Assembly (NCBI GenBank): GCA_905193155.1
Contig: CAJJNQ010000033.1
Location: 1 to 27,178 of the forward strand
Direction: 5' to 3'
DNA from: an uncultured Christensenella sp.
GTDB lineage: Bacteria > Bacillota > Clostridia > Christensenellales > UBA1750
DNA length: 27,178 bases
Below are positions 1-7,699 of the stretch, one piece after another. The position numbers were made by a program, and so were the translations under genes. Each line of letters starts with the position of its first letter. The stretch's first letter is position 1. Under the pieces are notes generated by a model. It saw only the letters and a program-made list of their open reading frames with translations. It was not told where the DNA came from and made no database searches.

Positions 1-2
1 AA

Positions 3-48
3 CACCCCATTCGTTAGTAGTATACCATACTGTCTAACAAATGGGGTG
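3..48. repeat. Long imperfect inverted repeat at the left edge
   Basis: Arms 3-17 and 34-48 are complementary at 14 of 15 positions, and the remaining position is a G-U pair in minus-strand RNA. The loop holds a second 5-bp stem (19-23 with 27-31). On the minus strand it lies downstream of fakA and ends in TT at the window edge, so it may be a terminator whose T-tract is cut off. The end of a mobile element is an alternative. Confidence 0.6.
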
Positions 49-56
49 CGGTTCAG

Positions 57-89
57 TAAAAGAGCGGCCGGAATGCAAAGCGTTCCGCT
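57..89 (-). terminator. Weak candidate terminator after fakA
   Basis: Just after the fakA stop the minus strand can pair AGCGGAA with TTCC..GCT across a short loop, with a four-base bulge, followed by CTCTTTT. The bulge makes this a weak call; the larger inverted repeat next to it may be the real stop signal. Confidence 0.35.
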
Positions 90-90
90 T

Positions 91-1770
91 TTATTCGATA
101 GAGAACAGATAATAATACAGCGGCTGGCCGCCCGCAAGCATCTCCAGCTCGCACTGCGGGAACTCCTCGCCGATACGCGTGCTGAGCGCCTGCGCCGTTT
201 CATCCGTGACGTCCGCGCCGTAGAACAGCGTAATCAGCTCATCGTCCTCGGTCATCATGGCCTTCATCAGGTCAATGGTCACATCGTTGACGTCCTTGCC
301 CACGCTGGCAACCTTACCCTCGTTTAGGCCCAGCACGTCGTCCTTCTTAATTTCCTTGCCGTCAAACACCGAATCGCGGATGGCATAGGTGACCGAGCCG
401 GAGCGCACGGACTGCGCCGCCTCGTTCATCGCCTGCTCATTGTCGTCATCGGAAACATCCGGCACATAGGCGATCATCGCTGCAACACCCTGCGGGATGG
501 TCTTGGTGGGGATAACGATGACCTTGCGGTCCTCCATCAACTCCGCCGCCTGCTGCGCCGCCATGATGATGTTCTTGTTGTTGGGCAGCACAAAGGTGGT
601 CTTGGCCGCACAGCGGTAAATCGCCTGCACGATATCTTCCGTGGAGGGATTCATCGTCTGGCCGCCCTGAACGATCTCGTTGACCGTCAAATCGCGGAAC
701 ATCGCCGCAATGCCGTCGCCCGCAGAAATCGCCACGAAGCCGACTTCCTTTTCGATGGCAGGGGTCTTGTTCTGCACCGCATTGGCTTCTTCAATCAGCG
801 TGCGGTGCTGGGTGCGCATATTTTCCACCTTGACGTTATCCAGCTCACCCAGACGAATGCAGTAGCGCAGAATTCTGCCGGGGTCGTTGGAATGGCAGTG
901 GACCTTAATCATATCCTGATCGGCCACAACCAGCACGCAGTCGCCGAATTCCATCAGCTTGCTGCGCAGGTTATCCACATCTCTCTGCCCCACGCCTTCG
1001 TTCAGATGCGTAATGAAGGTTTCGGTGCAGTAGCCGAACTCAATATCCTCCGTTGCACCGGAAGCCGCGCCGGTCTGCTCGGGCTTGACTTGCTGCTGGT
1101 CGTTGAGCGCGGTGAGCTGCTTGGTGATATCGCCGACCGCATCGACCTCTTCGCCGTCCAACGCAGCCTTAAAGCCCAGATAAATAGTCATCAAACCCGC
1201 TCCGCCGGAATCGACCACGCCGGCCTGCTTGAGTACCGGCAGCATATCGGGCGTGCGCTTGAGCATCTCGTTGCCGGAAGAGATCATCTCCTCCACAAAG
1301 CCGTAGAGGTTATCGTTCTTCTCCGCATATGCCTGCGCATTTTCGGCAACCGCTCTGGCGACGGTGAGGATCGTGCCCTCGCGGGGCTTCATCACGGCTT
1401 TATAGGCCTTTTCAACGCCTCTGGCAAGAGAAGCTGCAAAAACCTGTGCGTCGATGGTCTCATGCTCCTTCGCTCCCTCGGAAAAACCGCGGAAGAGCTG
1501 GGAGAGAATGACACCGGAGTTGCCCCGCGCACCCTTGAGCGCGCCCCTGGCAATCGCCGCGGCGACCACAGAAGCATCCGCAGAGTCCACAGCGGCGAGC
1601 TCCTTAACGGCGCTGACCATTGTCAGCGACATATTGGTGCCCGTATCGCCGTCGGGCACAGGGAAAACGTTCAGCGCGTCAATGGCGGCCTTATGCTTTT
1701 CCAGCATCCCGGCGCCATTGATGACCATCTCCTTTAAGAGATGACCGTCAATCGTTGTAAGAAAGGTCAA
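91..1770 (-). CDS. fakA: Fatty acid kinase catalytic subunit, DAK2/DegV-like (FakA/YloV)
   Basis: A 559-residue protein of the YloV/FakA family, the usual full length. The N-terminal DAK2 domain carries the metal/ATP motif PVPDGDTGTNM (residues 37-47), then GARGNSGVILSQLFRG (about 80-95) and DSGGAGL near 190. The C-terminal half matches the FakA C domain. In this family the enzyme phosphorylates fatty acids presented by a FakB (DegV) protein, giving acyl-phosphate for phospholipid synthesis; no fakB is in the window. The start is TTG at 1768-1770, chosen because GGAGG sits 8 bases upstream and the next ATG lies inside the conserved helix. It follows an Asp23-family gene as yloV follows yloU in Bacillus subtilis. 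A terminator-like hairpin lies between the two genes, so partial readthrough or attenuation is possible. Confidence 0.93.
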   Translation of the reverse strand: MTFLTTIDGHLLKEMVINGAGMLEKHKAAIDALNVFPVPDGDTGTNMSLTMVSAVKELAAVDSADASVVAAAIARGALKGARGNSGVILSQLFRGFSEGAKEHETIDAQVFAASLARGVEKAYKAVMKPREGTILTVARAVAENAQAYAEKNDNLYGFVEEMISSGNEMLKRTPDMLPVLKQAGVVDSGGAGLMTIYLGFKAALDGEEVDAVGDITKQLTALNDQQQVKPEQTGAASGATEDIEFGYCTETFITHLNEGVGQRDVDNLRSKLMEFGDCVLVVADQDMIKVHCHSNDPGRILRYCIRLGELDNVKVENMRTQHRTLIEEANAVQNKTPAIEKEVGFVAISAGDGIAAMFRDLTVNEIVQGGQTMNPSTEDIVQAIYRCAAKTTFVLPNNKNIIMAAQQAAELMEDRKVIVIPTKTIPQGVAAMIAYVPDVSDDDNEQAMNEAAQSVRSGSVTYAIRDSVFDGKEIKKDDVLGLNEGKVASVGKDVNDVTIDLMKAMMTEDDELITLFYGADVTDETAQALSTRIGEEFPQCELEMLAGGQPLYYYLFSIE

Positions 1771-1805
1771 TCTGTTTACCTCCAGACGTGCAACCCTGCG
1801 GGTTG

Positions 1806-1850
1806 GAAAAACTTGAAGCTCCGCGCAGCCGGTTCAGCCGCGCGAAGCTC
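1806..1850 (-). terminator. Hairpin terminator between the Asp23 gene and fakA
   Basis: On the minus strand a stem of about 15 bp (three G-U pairs; arms 1836-1850 and 1817-1831) is followed by AAGTTTTT. It starts 10 bases after the Asp23-gene stop and lies upstream of fakA. A second perfect 6-bp hairpin (1791-1796 with 1800-1805, loop TGC) follows without a T-tract. The pair looks like a partial terminator or attenuator. Confidence 0.65.
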
Positions 1851-1860
1851 ATCTTTGTTC

Positions 1861-2220
1861 TCAGTTGACGCGGATTCCCTCAACCGTGACATCCACCTTG
1901 TCCACCTTGATGCCGACCATGCTCTCAACGCGGTACTTGACCGATTCGATCACGTTCTTGGCCACGGCCGCGATAGACACGCCGTACTCCACGATGATGT
2001 ACAGGCTGATGGCGCAGCTGTCTTCGCTCAGCGCCACGCGGACGCCGCGCTTGAGGTTTTCGCGGCCCAGAAGCTCAACCAGGCCGTCTGTCGCACGCTT
2101 GGAAGCCATCGCAACAATGCCGATGCACTCCACCGCCGCGTAACCCGCAACGGTCGTGATGACATCTTCTACAACCGAAATGGTACCCAATTCATTTTTG
2201 ATTTTGCATTCTGCTGCCAT
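1861..2220 (-). CDS. Asp23/Gls24 family (DUF322) envelope stress protein, YloU-like
   Basis: A 119-residue protein starting MAAECKIKNELG. It has the Asp23/Gls24 pattern: an N-terminal segment with ISVVEDVITTVAGYAAVECIG, a central alternating strand region (SLYIIVEYGVSI) and a C-terminal VDKVDVTVEGI strand. The reading frame is open 31 codons further upstream, but ATG at 2218-2220 is preferred because GGAGG lies 8 bases before it and the promoter -10 box lies inside the longer frame. Asp23-like proteins are small and cytoplasmic, and some are tethered to the membrane through AmaP; in B. subtilis the equivalent yloU is next to yloV. The precise role is not established. Confidence 0.9.
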   Translation of the reverse strand: MAAECKIKNELGTISVVEDVITTVAGYAAVECIGIVAMASKRATDGLVELLGRENLKRGVRVALSEDSCAISLYIIVEYGVSIAAVAKNVIESVKYRVESMVGIKVDKVDVTVEGIRVN

Positions 2221-2275
2221 TGTATATCCCTCCTGTTCCTTCGATACGGGCAATAAAGCATCAATTTCACTTTTT

Positions 2276-2304
2276 ATTATACCCCAAAGCAGGGTACAAT
2301 GCAA
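2276..2304 (-). promoter_or_regulatory. Sigma-A promoter for the Asp23 gene
   Basis: On the minus strand TTGCAT (2299-2304) and TATAAT (2276-2281) are separated by exactly 17 bases. It reads into the Asp23 gene with a leader of roughly 50 bases. It makes the ATG at 2220 the only workable start. Confidence 0.8.
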
Positions 2305-2388
2305 GGCAAGCATCCCAATTGCCGCAGAAATAACCGCTCTTACGCCTTATTAAACGCAAGCGCAGCACTTTTTGTTCGCAGGCAGAGC

Positions 2389-3009
2389 TTATTTCAGGTT
2401 CCGCTTGGTCGTTTTGCGGGAGAAATCCAGTTTGTTTTCGGTGCCGCTGAGCAAACGCTTGATATTGGTGCGGTGCGCCCAAACCACCAGCAGCGCAAGG
2501 ACGATGGAATAAATGATCTCCGCAACGTCCCCCTTGCACAGGAAAGGGTTGATCAGACCAAAGGCCACCAGCGACACGATTGAGAAGATCGAAACAACGT
2601 GAGTGATGGCAATGCCCACGGCAGAAACCGCCAGCAGGATCAATCCCAGCAGCGGATTGAGCACCAGCGAGGTGCCCAGCGAGGTCGCAACGCCCTTGCC
2701 GCCCTTGAACTTATAGAAGACGGGGTACATATGTCCCAGCACCACCGCGATGCCCGCCAGGGACGCGCCCGTGTTGCCGAGCAGCCAAAGCCCCAGCAGG
2801 CAGGCCAGCACGCCCTTGAGCACATCGCCCACAAACGTCACCAGCGAAGCCTTCGCACCCAGCACGCGGAACACATTGGTCGTGCCGGTGGACTTGGAGC
2901 CGTGTGCGCGAATGTCCACATGCTGCGCGCCGGAGATGATCACGCCGGTCTGAATGCAGCCCAGCAGATAAGACACGACCAGGACGAGAATCCATTTCAA
3001 TACCGTCAT
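2389..3009 (-). CDS. plsY: Acyl-phosphate:glycerol-3-phosphate acyltransferase PlsY
   Basis: A 206-residue, strongly hydrophobic membrane protein with the PlsY motifs in order: DIRAHGSKSTGTTNVFRVLG (about 32-51), FVGDVLKG (59-66), GHMYPVFYKFKGGKGVATS (about 92-110) and the C-terminal RTNIKRLLSGTE. The first motif has SKS where many members have SGN. PlsY moves the acyl group from acyl-phosphate to glycerol-3-phosphate, making lysophosphatidic acid at the inner membrane face. It is the last gene of the DUF512-der-plsY operon, starting six bases after der; its GGAGG site overlaps the end of der, so translation is probably coupled. No clear terminator follows, and readthrough into the Asp23-fakA unit is possible. 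Confidence 0.95.
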   Translation of the reverse strand: MTVLKWILVLVVSYLLGCIQTGVIISGAQHVDIRAHGSKSTGTTNVFRVLGAKASLVTFVGDVLKGVLACLLGLWLLGNTGASLAGIAVVLGHMYPVFYKFKGGKGVATSLGTSLVLNPLLGLILLAVSAVGIAITHVVSIFSIVSLVAFGLINPFLCKGDVAEIIYSIVLALLVVWAHRTNIKRLLSGTENKLDFSRKTTKRNLK

Positions 3010-3015
3010 GGGGCG

Positions 3016-4356
3016 TTAATCCTCCTTTTCTTTTCTTGCGCGTATCCAAATGCGGATCGGCGTGCCTTCCAGCGGGAAGGTTTTGCGAAAATGGTTTTCC
3101 AGATAGCGCTCATAGGAGAAGTGCATCAAGTCCTTGTCGTTGACAAAGAGGATGAAGGTCGGCGGCTGTGTGGACTGCTGCGTCGCGTAATAGATGCGCA
3201 GGCGGCGGCCGTTTTCCGACGGCGGCGGCGTGACGGACATCGCATCGTGCAGCGCGTCGTTGAGCACGCCGGTGGTGATGCGGCTGGACGAATTGCGGTA
3301 AGCCGCGCGGACGGCTTCCAACACGCGGTTGACGCGCTGGCCGGTCTTGGCAGAAATATAGAGCACCGGCGCGTAATCCAGGAACTTCAGGTCGTTGCGC
3401 ACCTTCTGGGTGAACTTTTCCATGGTGCCGGTTTCTTTGTCGACCGCGTCCCACTTGTTGACGACGATGATGCACGCCTTGCCTTCGTCATGCACATAAC
3501 CCGCAATGCGCGCGTCCTGCTCGGTCACGCCGTCCTGCGCGTCGATGAGCACCAGCGCCACATCGCAGCGGCGGATCGCCGCAAGGGATCGGATAACGCT
3601 GTAACGTTCCAGCGTTTCGTCCTCAATCTTGCTCTTTCTGCGGATGCCTGCCGTGTCGATGATGACGAAATCCTCGCCGTTATCGGTAAAGGGCGTGTCA
3701 ATGGCATCGCGCGTGGTGCCCGCAATATCGGAAACCATCACGCGTTCCTCGTTGAGAATGCGGTTGGTCAGCGAGGATTTGCCCACATTGGGGCGGCCGA
3801 CCACGGCGATCTTGACCGGGCCGTGGTTTTCCTCGCCGCTTTCATCCGGCACGGGTTCGGGCAGCAGCTTGCACATCTCCTCCAGCAGGTCGCCCAATCC
3901 CAGCAGGTTGACCGAGGAAATCGCATGCGGCTCGCCCATGCCCAGGGCATAGAACTCCGCTTTGTCCAATTCGCGCATCGGGGTGTCGATCTTGTTAACC
4001 ACCAGCATCACCGGGCGCTTGGCGCGGCGAAGCATATCCGCCACCTCATAGTCCGGTCCGGTCAGGCCGTCGCGCCCGTCCACGAAGAACAGGATCACGT
4101 CCGCCGTCTCGATGGCAATTTCCGCCTGGCGGCGCATCTGGCGCAGCAGCGGATCGTCGGAATAGGGATCGATACCGCCGGTATCCACCAGCGTGAATTC
4201 ATAATTCTGCCAGGATGCGTCGGCATAGACGCGGTCGCGCGTCACGCCGGGGGAATCCTGCACGATGGAAACGCGCGCCCCTACCATTTTGTTGAAAAAC
4301 GTGGATTTGCCCACGTTGGGCCGCCCGACGACGGCAATAATCGGTTTGACCGCCAT
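3016..4356 (-). CDS. der: Ribosome biogenesis GTPase Der (EngA)
   Basis: A 446-residue protein with two tandem GTPase domains, the hallmark of Der. Domain 1 has GRPNVGKST (11-19), DTGG and NKID; domain 2 has GRPNVGKSS near residue 186, DTAG and NKWD. A C-terminal KH-like domain ends in a basic RIWIRARKEKED tail. Der acts in maturation of the large ribosomal subunit and is normally essential. The start ATG at 4354-4356 has GGAGG 9 bases upstream, overlapping the stop of the DUF512 gene five bases away. It is the middle gene of a three-gene operon and has a normal length with all G motifs intact. Confidence 0.97.
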   Translation of the reverse strand: MAVKPIIAVVGRPNVGKSTFFNKMVGARVSIVQDSPGVTRDRVYADASWQNYEFTLVDTGGIDPYSDDPLLRQMRRQAEIAIETADVILFFVDGRDGLTGPDYEVADMLRRAKRPVMLVVNKIDTPMRELDKAEFYALGMGEPHAISSVNLLGLGDLLEEMCKLLPEPVPDESGEENHGPVKIAVVGRPNVGKSSLTNRILNEERVMVSDIAGTTRDAIDTPFTDNGEDFVIIDTAGIRRKSKIEDETLERYSVIRSLAAIRRCDVALVLIDAQDGVTEQDARIAGYVHDEGKACIIVVNKWDAVDKETGTMEKFTQKVRNDLKFLDYAPVLYISAKTGQRVNRVLEAVRAAYRNSSSRITTGVLNDALHDAMSVTPPPSENGRRLRIYYATQQSTQPPTFILFVNDKDLMHFSYERYLENHFRKTFPLEGTPIRIWIRARKEKED

Positions 4357-4361
4357 GGTCT

Positions 4362-5660
4362 TTATCCTCCAAATCCATTCAGCAGCGCGTCAGCCAGCGC
4401 CGCTCCGTTATTTTCGACCACATGGATCGGCACGCCGATCTTCTCCTGCACCTCATCCAGCGTCATGTCGTCCAAGAAGAGATCCTGCTCGGCGCGCAGC
4501 ATATTTTCCGTTATAATCAGCGAATCGGTCTGAATACCCGCAAGATCGCGGATCAAATCGCTCCCCGTAATCAGACCCGTGACCGTGACCGCGCCGCCGA
4601 AGAAGCCGCAGCGAACCGGTATGATGTCCAGATCCAGATTTTCCCAGTTGTACGCTCCGATCATCATGCGCAGCAGCGGCGCGACCGATACACCGCAGGC
4701 GATGGTGAAGTGCTTCTTTTCCGGGCTTTCCACCGCTTCCATCATCGCATCGTCAAATTCCGCCTTCAGCTGGGCAAAAAGGCCTACGCCGTTTTCGATC
4801 TGCGCGAAATCCTCATAGGATTCCTCTTTGGGCATCTTGCGCCCGGCAATGCAGTAGAACTCATCCGACGCATAGACAAAGCGCGTACCCAACTCCTTAT
4901 AGCATTTTTTCTGCCAGCGGCTGATGATGCGGATCACATCGTCCGCCTCGCTCTGCGTAAAGGAGCGCACGGGATAAAGCCCTTCGCGGTACTTGGTCAG
5001 CCCGACCGGCACAACCGCAACCGACTGCGCCGCAGGATACATCGCGTAAAGATCGGAGAAGGTCTTTTCCAACACCTCTCCGTCGTTGATGCCGGGACAG
5101 CAGACGATCTGCCCGTGGAACTGAATGCCCGCATTTTTGAGGGTAGTCAGCTGCTGCATGATGCGGTCGGCATGCGGGTTGCGCATCATGGTCTTTCGCA
5201 CCTGTCCGTCGGTAGCATGGATGCTGATGTAAAGAGGTGAAGCGTGACGCTTGCAGATGCGCTGAAGTTCCTTGTCGTCCACATTGGTCAGCGTCACAAA
5301 ATTGCCCATCATCAGGCTCATGCGCCAGTCGTCGTCCTTGACGTAAAGCGATTTGCGGCATCCGGGCGGCATCTGGTCGATAAAGCAGAAAATGCAGTGG
5401 TTCTTGCAGACGCGGGTTTTGAGCAGTCCGTCGCCGAAATCGACGCCCAGCTCCTCGTATTCGTCCTTTTCGCAGGAGACCTCCATCTCTTCCCCGTTGT
5501 GAAGATAGGTGACCGTCAGATCGACCGTCGCAATCAGCGCCTCATAGTCGATTAGATCGACGACCTCTTCTCCGTTGATGCGCAACAGCTCATCGCCGGG
5601 AACAAGACCGAGTTCCGCGCCCAGACTATCCTCCGGAACGCCTTTGATGATATGTCCCAT
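4362..5660 (-). CDS. DUF512 radical SAM protein with N-terminal PDZ domain
   Basis: A 432-residue protein from the preferred start. Residues 1-60 form a PDZ-like domain (GVPEDSLGAELGLVPGD). A CX3CX2C cluster (C85, C89, C92 in CKNHCIFCF) follows, which can bind a 4Fe-4S/SAM centre, and the rest matches the DUF512 C-terminal region. The family sits beside der and plsY in many Clostridia; its substrate is unknown. The frame is open to a TTG at 5690, but ATG at 5658-5660 is chosen: AGGAGG lies 5 bases before it, and the promoter -10 box ends only three bases before the longer start, leaving it without a leader. It is the first gene of the operon, with der starting five bases after its stop. Confidence 0.93.
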   Translation of the reverse strand: MGHIIKGVPEDSLGAELGLVPGDELLRINGEEVVDLIDYEALIATVDLTVTYLHNGEEMEVSCEKDEYEELGVDFGDGLLKTRVCKNHCIFCFIDQMPPGCRKSLYVKDDDWRMSLMMGNFVTLTNVDDKELQRICKRHASPLYISIHATDGQVRKTMMRNPHADRIMQQLTTLKNAGIQFHGQIVCCPGINDGEVLEKTFSDLYAMYPAAQSVAVVPVGLTKYREGLYPVRSFTQSEADDVIRIISRWQKKCYKELGTRFVYASDEFYCIAGRKMPKEESYEDFAQIENGVGLFAQLKAEFDDAMMEAVESPEKKHFTIACGVSVAPLLRMMIGAYNWENLDLDIIPVRCGFFGGAVTVTGLITGSDLIRDLAGIQTDSLIITENMLRAEQDLFLDDMTLDEVQEKIGVPIHVVENNGAALADALLNGFGG

Positions 5661-5692
5661 TTCAACCTCCTGCACATAAAAATCCATCAAAT

Positions 5693-5721
5693 ATTATCCT
5701 TCTATCCATGCAGGATGTCAA
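5693..5721 (-). promoter_or_regulatory. Near-consensus sigma-A promoter for the DUF512-der-plsY operon
   Basis: On the minus strand TTGACA (5716-5721) and GATAAT (5693-5698) are separated by 17 bases. This is one of the best promoter matches in the window. Transcription should begin about 5686, fixing the DUF512 start at 5660. Confidence 0.85.
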
Positions 5722-5751
5722 GACGTGTTTGGTTAAACCCTATCTTGGGAT

Positions 5752-5793
5752 AAAAAAACACTTCTGCGTCCACCGGAGGCAGAAGTGTTTTTT
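5752..5793. terminator. Strong hairpin terminator after spoIIP, T-tracts on both strands
   Basis: Arms 5757-5767 and 5779-5789 form a perfect 11-bp stem, and the loop can pair TCC with GGA. T-runs follow on both strands (seven on minus at 5752-5758, six on plus at 5788-5793). It begins immediately after the spoIIP stop. No plus-strand gene ends here, so its main use is to end the spoIIP unit. Confidence 0.9.
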
Positions 5794-6948
5794 CTATTCT
5801 TTAGGCTTTTTGCCAAAAAGCCCGCCCGAAACCTCGGAGGAAAAGCGCTTTACACGCTCGCCAAAACCACCGAATCCGCCGTTGGCGACAAGGCCGAAGG
5901 TCAGTCCCCCCAGCAGCACAATGCCGGCAATCCAGCCCATGGCCGTCCAGATTCCGCTGCGGCCGCCCGTTTCGGTCTGCGCAGACTGCCGAGAAACCTT
6001 CGGCCCTTCCGGCTGTGTGGTTTCCGCTTGCTGCGGCGCTGCATTCTGCGCGTCTTTTTTCTGCGATTGACCGGGCGACGCACCGAACACCGCGACGTTG
6101 ATGACGTCCGCCATATATGCCGTGGAGGTCAGCACCTGCTCTTTATCGCTCGTGTGCGTGCCGAATTCCAGCAGCACGGAATCGGGCAGCAGCTCCTGAT
6201 TGTAATTGCCCTTGCCGATGAAGATATCCTTCACCAAGCCGGGATAAAGCTCGTCCGCCACGGACTTGAGCTGCACGGCGAACTGCCGGTTTTCGGCGCT
6301 GTTGGGATTGGAGCGGCCAACCAGCAGCCGCACCATGGTCATGTCCTCGCCATTGACCTGCGTTTCATATTCCGCCGCGTCCGGAATGCCGTCGCGGTGA
6401 ATATCAAAGATCGCAGCCGGCCCCTTTTTGACCAGAGAAGCGGTTGCGCTGCGGGACCTGCGGTAAGCGCCCGCATCGTGCGGCAGGAAGGTGCCCGTAT
6501 CGAAGTCCACCTCTATGCCCTTGTCCTCCAACCAGCTCTTGAGCGTCGCGGCCACATCGTGGATCCCCGCCCAGCCCGTCTCAATAGAAGACGTCCCATC
6601 GCCGGTTTCGTAAGATTCATCGGAGTGCGTGCAATAAAGGCCGACGCGCTTGGCATTTTGCGCAACGGGTTGCACGAGAAAAAACGCCTGCGTCAGCGCA
6701 GCTTCTTCTCCAATAGGCGCAACGGTTGCTTCCCGCTTTCCTTCGTCCACGGAAATCACGCGGTAAACCGTGTTGTCTCCGGAGATGTATTCATCCCCTA
6801 CGCTGACCTTTGTGCCGATACGGGTGAGCGCAATGCCTTCCTGCGTCACCAGCGTCCAAATCTCATCCTCCGTCTCCGCCCGCAGAACGGGCAAACAAAG
6901 CGCGAAGGTCAGCAGAAAAATCAAAGCCCATGCCGACAGCTTTCTCAT
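5794..6948 (-). CDS. spoIIP: Stage II sporulation protein P (SpoIIP), peptidoglycan hydrolase
   Basis: A 384-residue protein. Residues 1-24 are a signal peptide ending VLRA. The SpoIIP catalytic domain shows YCTHSDESY (105-113), DIHRD (182-186) and LLPDSVLLEFG (253-263); H108 and H184 fit the family's metal-binding histidines and E261 the conserved acid. SpoIIP works with SpoIID (not in the window) to cut septal peptidoglycan during engulfment of the forespore. After a Gln/Thr/Pro-rich linker (about 290-330) there is a hydrophobic segment (about 333-357) and a basic tail, suggesting a C-terminal membrane anchor, whereas the better-known members are anchored at the N terminus. The start overlaps the preceding stop by four bases (ATGA). 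Confidence 0.9.
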   Translation of the reverse strand: MRKLSAWALIFLLTFALCLPVLRAETEDEIWTLVTQEGIALTRIGTKVSVGDEYISGDNTVYRVISVDEGKREATVAPIGEEAALTQAFFLVQPVAQNAKRVGLYCTHSDESYETGDGTSSIETGWAGIHDVAATLKSWLEDKGIEVDFDTGTFLPHDAGAYRRSRSATASLVKKGPAAIFDIHRDGIPDAAEYETQVNGEDMTMVRLLVGRSNPNSAENRQFAVQLKSVADELYPGLVKDIFIGKGNYNQELLPDSVLLEFGTHTSDKEQVLTSTAYMADVINVAVFGASPGQSQKKDAQNAAPQQAETTQPEGPKVSRQSAQTETGGRSGIWTAMGWIAGIVLLGGLTFGLVANGGFGGFGERVKRFSSEVSGGLFGKKPKE

Positions 6949-7616
6949 TTGCCGCGCCCCCTCTCCTTGGAAACCAGTACCTGCTTGCCGTCCACAATCT
7001 GCGCATGGCGTTCCGCCTTGCCGGAAACGCGCTCTGCCAGCGTACCGACCAGTTCACCCAGCATTACGGCGATCAGTCCGGAGAGCACCACCGCATCCAT
7101 CGCTCCCGCGCCGCCCAGATTGAGATTCACCGGCACGCCGCGCACCGCGTTGGCCGCCGCCTGCGCGCAGTCCGCCAGCAGCACGCCCATCACGCCCGCA
7201 ATAAACGCGGAAATGCGGCTGCGCCCCAGCAAATAGGCAATCACGCCCGCCACCAGACCGTAAAGATAGTTCACGTCAAAGGGCATGGTTTCCGGCTCAT
7301 CGGGCAGCGCCATGCCCAGCAGCAGCACCGCCGCCGCCGAAAGCACCGAGGCAAATACTGCACGCCAACGCTCCTTCGCCGTTCCCGCACGGATCATCAG
7401 ATAAATGCACAGTCCCAGCGGCACCAATGCACCGCCGATATTGACCGAAACGCCGCCGCCCAGCGGGATGGACGGAATCCATCCGCCGACAAAGATGAGC
7501 CCGATGAAGAGCAGAGCTTGCCGGTCCGTCAGCCGCAGCCTGTCCAGCACGCGCTGGCCTATGCCGCAGAGCACCAGCACGCCCACAGCCAGCAGCAATA
7601 TTCTGCCAAAGGACAT
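6945..7616 (-). CDS. DUF1614-like multi-pass membrane protein
   Basis: A 223-residue protein with about six hydrophobic segments. The stretch IPLGGGVSVNIGGALVPLGL (about 50-69) resembles the conserved core of DUF1614 membrane proteins of Bacillota, which have no assigned biochemical function; the assignment is from memory of the pattern. A second glycine-rich stretch, LNLGGAGAMDAVVLSGL (about 164-180), precedes the last membrane segment, and the tail is basic. GGGAGG lies about 10 bases before the ATG at 7614-7616. It overlaps spoIIP by four bases, so the two are very probably co-translated, which hints at a sporulation or envelope role by association only. Confidence 0.75.
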   Translation of the reverse strand: MSFGRILLLAVGVLVLCGIGQRVLDRLRLTDRQALLFIGLIFVGGWIPSIPLGGGVSVNIGGALVPLGLCIYLMIRAGTAKERWRAVFASVLSAAAVLLLGMALPDEPETMPFDVNYLYGLVAGVIAYLLGRSRISAFIAGVMGVLLADCAQAAANAVRGVPVNLNLGGAGAMDAVVLSGLIAVMLGELVGTLAERVSGKAERHAQIVDGKQVLVSKERGRGK

Positions 7617-7699
7617 AAAAAACCGCCTCCCGATTCTGCTATGGTTTTCACCGCTAGCATACCCGGAAGACGTTTCTTTTTTTCATGGAATTGTCCGAA

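Noticed and set aside
2599..4533. A 644-codon plus-strand frame opposite plsY and der
   Set aside because: Its composition (His, Arg, Gln, Ala) is that of a shadow frame, and it spans two well-supported genes.
5785..7236. A 483-codon plus-strand frame opposite spoIIP
   Set aside because: It is a shadow frame without domains; it begins inside the terminator.
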